Part shown: piece by piece, positions 40,689-44,318 of the stretch
Position numbering within the stretch: position 1 is the first letter of the stretch
How the letters are laid out: each line of letters opens with the position of its first letter
Assembly: GCA_028532905.1 (NCBI GenBank)
Contig: JAQQAM010000265.1
Span: 1-44,318, forward strand
Source of the DNA: Spirochaetales bacterium
Lineage (GTDB): Bacteria; Spirochaetota; Spirochaetia; DSM-2461
Reading direction: 5' to 3'
Length of the DNA: 44,318 nucleotides
Position numbers and translations under genes: made by a program
The notes under the pieces: model-generated
The model's input: only the letters and a program-made list of their open reading frames with translations
The model's database searches: none
Told to the model about the DNA's origin: nothing

Positions 40689-41720
40689 TTAAATTGTAAT
40701 AACGCTTTTCAGTCCCTTACCGGCTGCCACATTGGCAATAATATCATTAATCTTATCCAGAGGGGCTGAGGCGGTCACCAGATCGCTCACCTTAAGGCGT
40801 CCGGAGGCAATCAGTTTCAGACAGGTTCTGTACTGTCTGAGGCTTTGTCTGGTGGTTCCCGCAACGGTCAGCTGCTTGTAGTGGATCTCGTTGGTATCCA
40901 GTCCCACAACAGATTTTCCCTTGGGAAGGCCGCCGAAGAACATAACCCGTCCGTTGAGTCCCACATACTTGAAGGCAGTCTCCTGAATAACAGGGACAGA
41001 GGCGGCGGTGATGATCAGATCCATGAGTCTGCCGTCTGTGTATTTCTTAACAGCCTCATCCAGTTCGCCACTGGGAATGGTGATCACTTCAGGGATAAGT
41101 TCCTTGGCCAGAGCCAGACGCTCTTCACTCAGATCGGTGACATATACCTTCGCGGCTCCCGCCAGAAAGGCCACCCTCAGGTGCATCAGACCGATGGGGC
41201 CGGCACCCACAACCAGAACATGATCTCCCGGGTAAATCCCGATTTTTTCATAGGCGTTGTAAACACAGGAGAGGGGTTCGGCCAGAGCAGCCTCTTCAAA
41301 GCTGATGGTCTCTTCCAGTTCTGTGATATTTCCCTGTGCCACCGCAGGGGCAGGCACTCTCATGTACTCTGCAAATCCTCCGTCCACAGTCACACCCAGG
41401 GCCTTGGACTCTTTACACATATGACTGTTGCCGCTGGTACACAGGTCGCAGACACCGCAGCCGTAATTGGGGGCCACACCGACCCTCATACCCGGCTTGT
41501 ATCCGCCGACCCGGCTGCCCACTTTTTCCACAACACCGGCAATCTCATGACCGGCCACAAGGGGCTGATCCGAAGGGGAACCGTTTTTGTAGAAACGGAC
41601 ATCCGTACCGCAGATAAAAGAGGCTTTTACCTTGATCAACACTTCATCTTCAGCGATTTCAGGAACCGCAATATCTTCAATTCTTATATCTTCAACACCA
41701 TAGAGTCTTGCTGCTTTCAT
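40689..41720 (-). CDS. Zinc-dependent medium-chain dehydrogenase (sorbitol/threonine dehydrogenase-like)
   Basis: The 343-residue protein has catalytic zinc ligands Cys37 (FICGTD) and His58-Glu59 (AGHEIAG), structural zinc cysteines 88, 91, 94 and 102 (CGVCDLCTSGNSHMC), and a Rossmann motif (VVGAGPIGLMHLRVAFLAGA) followed by VTDLSEER, where Asp favours NAD over NADP. It oxidises a polyol or ring hydroxyl. The start overlaps the stop of the upstream Gfo/Idh/MocA gene by one base. In the Thermotoga inositol route the comparable enzyme is IolM; sorbitol- or tagaturonate-type reactions are alternatives. Confidence 0.93.
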   Translation of the reverse strand: MKAARLYGVEDIRIEDIAVPEIAEDEVLIKVKASFICGTDVRFYKNGSPSDQPLVAGHEIAGVVEKVGSRVGGYKPGMRVGVAPNYGCGVCDLCTSGNSHMCKESKALGVTVDGGFAEYMRVPAPAVAQGNITELEETISFEEAALAEPLSCVYNAYEKIGIYPGDHVLVVGAGPIGLMHLRVAFLAGAAKVYVTDLSEERLALAKELIPEVITIPSGELDEAVKKYTDGRLMDLIITAASVPVIQETAFKYVGLNGRVMFFGGLPKGKSVVGLDTNEIHYKQLTVAGTTRQSLRQYRTCLKLIASGRLKVSDLVTASAPLDKINDIIANVAAGKGLKSVITI

Positions 41721-42742
41721 TATTTGTCCTCCAGAACAACAGGTTTCTTCTCAATAATCGATTTATTTCCCGCATTGACAACTTTAACGGCTTCCAGACC
41801 GTCTCTACCGGTCACTACAGGGACGGTATCGTTCTGAATACAGTCCACAAAAGCCTGATCCTCGCCTCTGTAGGCATCGATAAACAGGTTCTGCCAGCTT
41901 TTAACAAAGGGAGTGTTAATGCCGTCGGGGGTACAGGTGAGAACAGAGTAATTCTGATTCTTACCCACATGAATGATCCCTTTGGTTCCCAGAATCTCAA
42001 CCCGTGAGTCATATCCGTAGAGTACACCCTGGGCGCCGTCGACCATTCCCTGGGCTCCGTTCCGGAAGCGGCAGTTCATAATGACGTTGTCGTAAAAATC
42101 GGGATAGTCGGCTTCCGCGTCGGGGCAGCGGTAGTTTCCGGCAATGGCGTAGACTTCGCTCATATAGGAGCCGCTGTACCAGTGAAGGGCATCAATATCG
42201 TGGGAGCTGACTTCGGCCAGGGGACCGTTGCTCTTTGTGATATCGTACATCCAGGGTTTGGGGATGGAGGGACCATGGGTCAGAGATTTAACACAGACCA
42301 CATCACCGATTTCACCGGCATCGATTCTCTCTTTGGCGTGACGGAAACTCTCATCAAAACGGCGCATAAAAGCCAGCTGCAGTTTAACACCCGCCCTGCC
42401 GCAGGCATTCATCATGATCAGACATTCCTCTTCGGTCATGGCCATGGGTTTTTCACACTGAACATGTTTTCCTGCAGCAGCCGCGTCAACCACAATATCC
42501 TTGTGATAGGCTGTGGGCGTGACTACAACAACCGCATCAATATCCTTATCGCTCAGGGCATCTTTGTAATCCAGGTAGTATTTATCTATTCCCAGCTCTT
42601 CCACAGCCGCTTTGGCCGCATCTTCAACAGGATCCACCATGGCGACAAGACGTCCGCCCTGTACTGTACGGGCAAAGTTCCGGGCATGAATCATTCCGGC
42701 CCGGCCGCTGCCGATAACCGCTACATTAACTTGAGATTTCAT
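41720..42742 (-). CDS. Gfo/Idh/MocA family oxidoreductase (second), inositol 2-dehydrogenase-like
   Basis: The 340-residue protein has a Rossmann start VAVIGSGRAGMIHARNFARTVQGG, VVVTPTAYHKDIVVDAAAAGKHVQCEKPMAM with the EKP lysine, RRFDESFRHAKERIDAGEIGDV, and SSHDIDALHWYSG with the Asp/His catalytic pair. These are typical of inositol 2-dehydrogenases (IolG) and scyllo-inositol relatives. It overlaps KDPG aldolase by four bases and the zinc dehydrogenase by one, so the three are translated together. Inositol or another ring polyol is the likely substrate; sugar-acid or hexose oxidation cannot be excluded. Confidence 0.92.
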   Translation of the reverse strand: MKSQVNVAVIGSGRAGMIHARNFARTVQGGRLVAMVDPVEDAAKAAVEELGIDKYYLDYKDALSDKDIDAVVVVTPTAYHKDIVVDAAAAGKHVQCEKPMAMTEEECLIMMNACGRAGVKLQLAFMRRFDESFRHAKERIDAGEIGDVVCVKSLTHGPSIPKPWMYDITKSNGPLAEVSSHDIDALHWYSGSYMSEVYAIAGNYRCPDAEADYPDFYDNVIMNCRFRNGAQGMVDGAQGVLYGYDSRVEILGTKGIIHVGKNQNYSVLTCTPDGINTPFVKSWQNLFIDAYRGEDQAFVDCIQNDTVPVVTGRDGLEAVKVVNAGNKSIIEKKPVVLEDK

Positions 42743-43359
42743 TTAATTCTCCCTTTGGCGGCAGCACTGAGCTCAGTCACTGTATCGTACTGCCCTTCTT
42801 TTATATATTCACCCTTCACCATCCAGCTTCCGCCGCAGGCTACAACATTGGGGAGGGCAAGATAATCGGTAAAATTGTCCACATTCAGACCGCCGGTAGG
42901 CATAAAACGGGCGTTGTACACGGAACCGAATGCTTTCAGCATGGGGATGCCTCCTGACAGTTCTGCAGGAAAAAACTTGAGAACCTTCAAACCCATGTGC
43001 ATGGCCTGTTCCACCTGGGAAGGGTTGGTCACTCCCGGTGTGATGGGAATGTTCCGGTCAATACAGGCCTGTACTATGGCAGGGTTGAATCCGGGAGAAA
43101 CGATAAACTCGGCTCCCGCATCGATGGCAGCGTCCAGCTGCTCCAGGGTCAGCACGGTTCCGGCTCCCACCAGAATGTCCGGTCTGTTTTCCTTTATAAG
43201 TTTGATTGATGCGGCTGCCGCATCGGTTCTGAAGGTTACCTCAGCGACAGTAATACCGCCTTTGGCCAGGGCATCCACCAGAGGGAGTGCCTGTTCCGGG
43301 GTATCCAGCTTTATTACAGGTACAAGTTTTTCTTTTTCCAAACGGGAAATGACATCCAT
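42739..43359 (-). CDS. eda: 2-dehydro-3-deoxy-phosphogluconate (KDPG) aldolase
   Basis: The 206-residue class I aldolase splits KDPG to pyruvate and glyceraldehyde-3-phosphate. The catalytic Glu40 (AEVTFRT) and the Schiff-base Lys128 (VLKFFPAE) are spaced as in E. coli Eda (Glu45/Lys133), and GAGTVLT and MPTGGLNVDN are conserved. I chose ATG 43359 with AAGGAGA five bases upstream; the extended 216-residue start would include the ribosome site. First gene of the operon, it implies that the pathway ends in a 2-keto-3-deoxy-6-phosphoaldonate. A related aldolase specificity (e.g. KDPGal) is possible. Confidence 0.94.
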   Translation of the reverse strand: MDVISRLEKEKLVPVIKLDTPEQALPLVDALAKGGITVAEVTFRTDAAAASIKLIKENRPDILVGAGTVLTLEQLDAAIDAGAEFIVSPGFNPAIVQACIDRNIPITPGVTNPSQVEQAMHMGLKVLKFFPAELSGGIPMLKAFGSVYNARFMPTGGLNVDNFTDYLALPNVVACGGSWMVKGEYIKEGQYDTVTELSAAAKGRIK

Positions 43360-43382
43360 ATCCGTCTCCTTATGACTATTAA

Positions 43383-43464
43383 TTATCATTTGTCTTCGTT
43401 TATAGGGTTATACTAGGGCCAGAATTAGCATTTGTCAAGCATTTATTATCATTTGTTATTGACA
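43383..43464 (-). promoter_or_regulatory. eda-operon promoter with three operator-like repeats
   Basis: On the minus strand TTGACA (43438-43433), 17 bases and TAGTAT (43415-43410) form a consensus promoter. The 12-base motif TTATCATTTGTC occurs at 43383-43394, as TTAGCATTTGTC at 43425-43436 (over the -35) and as TTATCATTTGTT at 43446-43457; the spacings are 42 and 21 bases. Repeats at whole helical turns around a promoter suggest cooperative binding by one repressor, most likely the operon's DeoR protein. Confidence 0.75.
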
Positions 43465-43487
43465 GATCGTAATTTCGGGAGTAATAT
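43459..43487 (+). promoter_or_regulatory. Promoter of the shikimate-dehydrogenase-like gene
   Basis: TTGACA (43459-43464), 17 bases and TAATAT (43482-43487) form a near-consensus sigma-70 promoter, starting two bases after the third repeat of the operator series. The degenerate inverse motif AACAAACGACAT, in the stretch from about 43510 to 43541, lies in the transcribed leader. The gene is therefore probably co-regulated with the divergent eda operon. Confidence 0.75.
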
Positions 43488-43556
43488 TGGATCATATTTT
43501 ATCAATTAGCACCAAATGACAACAAACGACATAGAAATGATGTAAGGAGATGTGCA

Positions 43557-44318
43557 GTGAACGATTATTCACCCGCAAAAGAGAGAACAATGTATTTTAT
43601 CGGTGTTACCACCGGGAAATCATCCATTATGAAGGTTTTCCCCAAATGGGCCGACCACCTGGGACTGAATGCCGTTATCAAGGGATTCGATTTTGAACCC
43701 CATTCAGAACCTGCTGCCTACAGAGAAGCTGTAGAATTTATCAAAAACGATGAGCTTTCACTGGGGGCTCTTGTGACAACCCATAAACTGGACCTTTTAA
43801 AAGCCTGCGGTGATCTCTTTGAAGGAAGAGGGGAATATGCCGAACTTCTGGAAGAAGCCAGCTCCATCTCCAAACAGGGAAAAGAACTCTGGGCTCATGC
43901 CAAGGATCCCATTACCAGCGGTCTCTCCCTGGATGCCATAGCTGATGATGCCTACTGGGCGGAGTCGGGAGCCGATCTTCACCTGCTGGGCGCCGGAGGG
44001 TCCTCACTGGCTCTGACCCTCTACCTGATCAACAAAAAGAAAAACGGCGGAACCGTTCCGAACCGTATTTTTGTGAGCAACAGATCCGAACCCAGACTGA
44101 ACGAGATGAAAGAGATCCACAAAAAAGTGGGTACGGACATTGAGTTCCAGTACTTCCTCTGCCCCACTCCTGCGGAAAACGACAAGGTTGTGGCCATGCT
44201 AAAGCCCGGCTCTCTGATTGCCAACGCCACAGGTCTTGGTAAAGACAGACCCGGTTCACCCCTGACCGATGCTGTTGTCTTCCCCGAAAATGCCATTATC
44301 TGGGACTTCAACTACAGA
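43557..44318 (+). CDS. Shikimate dehydrogenase-like protein (3' end cut by window)
   Basis: Translation from GTG 43557 (AAGGAG seven bases upstream) gives 254 residues to the window edge with no stop. Features are IGVTTGKSSIMKVFPKWA at the amino end, ALVTTHKLDLLKAC in the place of the shikimate-binding Thr/Lys loop, the dinucleotide motif HLLGAGGSSLALTLYL and NATGLGKDRPGSPL, all typical of the AroE/quinate-dehydrogenase fold. AroE enzymes start shorter; here about 12 extra residues and a longer middle segment (FEGRGEYAELLEEASSISKQG) set it apart. Placement opposite an aldolase/dehydrogenase operon points to a catabolic oxidoreductase for a cyclitol or sugar acid rather than aromatic biosynthesis (inference). 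Confidence 0.85.
   Translation, partial: MNDYSPAKERTMYFIGVTTGKSSIMKVFPKWADHLGLNAVIKGFDFEPHSEPAAYREAVEFIKNDELSLGALVTTHKLDLLKACGDLFEGRGEYAELLEEASSISKQGKELWAHAKDPITSGLSLDAIADDAYWAESGADLHLLGAGGSSLALTLYLINKKKNGGTVPNRIFVSNRSEPRLNEMKEIHKKVGTDIEFQYFLCPTPAENDKVVAMLKPGSLIANATGLGKDRPGSPLTDAVVFPENAIIWDFNYR

Noticed and set aside
1-44318. Mobile elements, CRISPR arrays, tRNA or rRNA genes
   Set aside because: No transposase or integrase motifs, no regularly spaced repeats beyond the short operator series, and no cloverleaf or rRNA signature noticed by eye; a tRNAscan or Rfam run would be needed to exclude small RNAs.

Overview
The window most likely comes from a free-living, saccharolytic spirochaete (inference). 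The solute-binding proteins carry short signal peptides ending in small residues followed by Gly/Glu/Gln-rich mature ends (ASGGAEEA, FAAGEQEA, FAAGQQGA), a style common in Spirochaeta-type genomes. Genes are dense, with good Shine-Dalgarno sequences, and there are many ABC sugar systems and AraC/LacI/DeoR regulators. I see no rRNA, tRNA, CRISPR, insertion sequence or phage gene. Base composition shifts: positions 1 to about 6.6 kb are visibly AT-richer than the following 17 kb.

Region A (1-6284, all minus): a CUT1-type oligosaccharide ABC importer (binding protein, two permeases, no ATPase), an SGNH esterase and a large sensor-regulator (periplasmic-binding-like, GAF-like, cupin and AraC domains) cut by the left edge. 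A perfect 12-bp hairpin separates the binding-protein gene from its permeases.

Region B (6612-13481, plus): a GMC oxidoreductase pseudogene with a frameshift and a large central deletion, followed by an intact gluconate-dehydrogenase-subunit-3-like gene; an antisense 25-residue hydrophobic peptide gene; then a tight four-gene operon of class III CoA-transferase, solute-binding-like protein without signal peptide, enoyl-CoA hydratase and GH2 glycosidase. I know of no described pathway with this combination, and it is the best candidate here for an undescribed system.

Region C (13550-22975): an AraC regulator, a URO-D/MtaA-like protein, a MATE-like membrane protein, a DUF2971 protein, a PpiC-type lipoprotein, a small hypothetical gene, a WYL regulator, a YgjP-like metallopeptidase and a B12-binding-type radical SAM protein.

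Region D (22999-44318): a large sugar/cyclitol catabolic island. A YesM/YesN-like two-component system is divergent from a CUT2 binding protein plus an Old Yellow Enzyme homologue. Facing them is a minus-strand run of TIM-barrel isomerase, Gfo/Idh/MocA dehydrogenase, permease, second binding protein, double ATPase, second permease and L-fucose-isomerase-like protein. Further right lie LacI and DeoR regulators, an UlaG-like hydrolase, an FGGY kinase, a zinc dehydrogenase, a second Gfo/Idh/MocA protein and KDPG aldolase, divergent from a shikimate-dehydrogenase-like gene that runs off the right edge. The combination resembles the Thermotoga inositol route (IolG/IolM/IolN/IolO), ending in pyruvate and glyceraldehyde-3-phosphate through KDPG aldolase. 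Control elements are unusually readable: consensus promoters with LacI palindromes, 21-bp-spaced repeats in both divergent promoter regions, and strong hairpin/terminators placed immediately upstream of internal genes.
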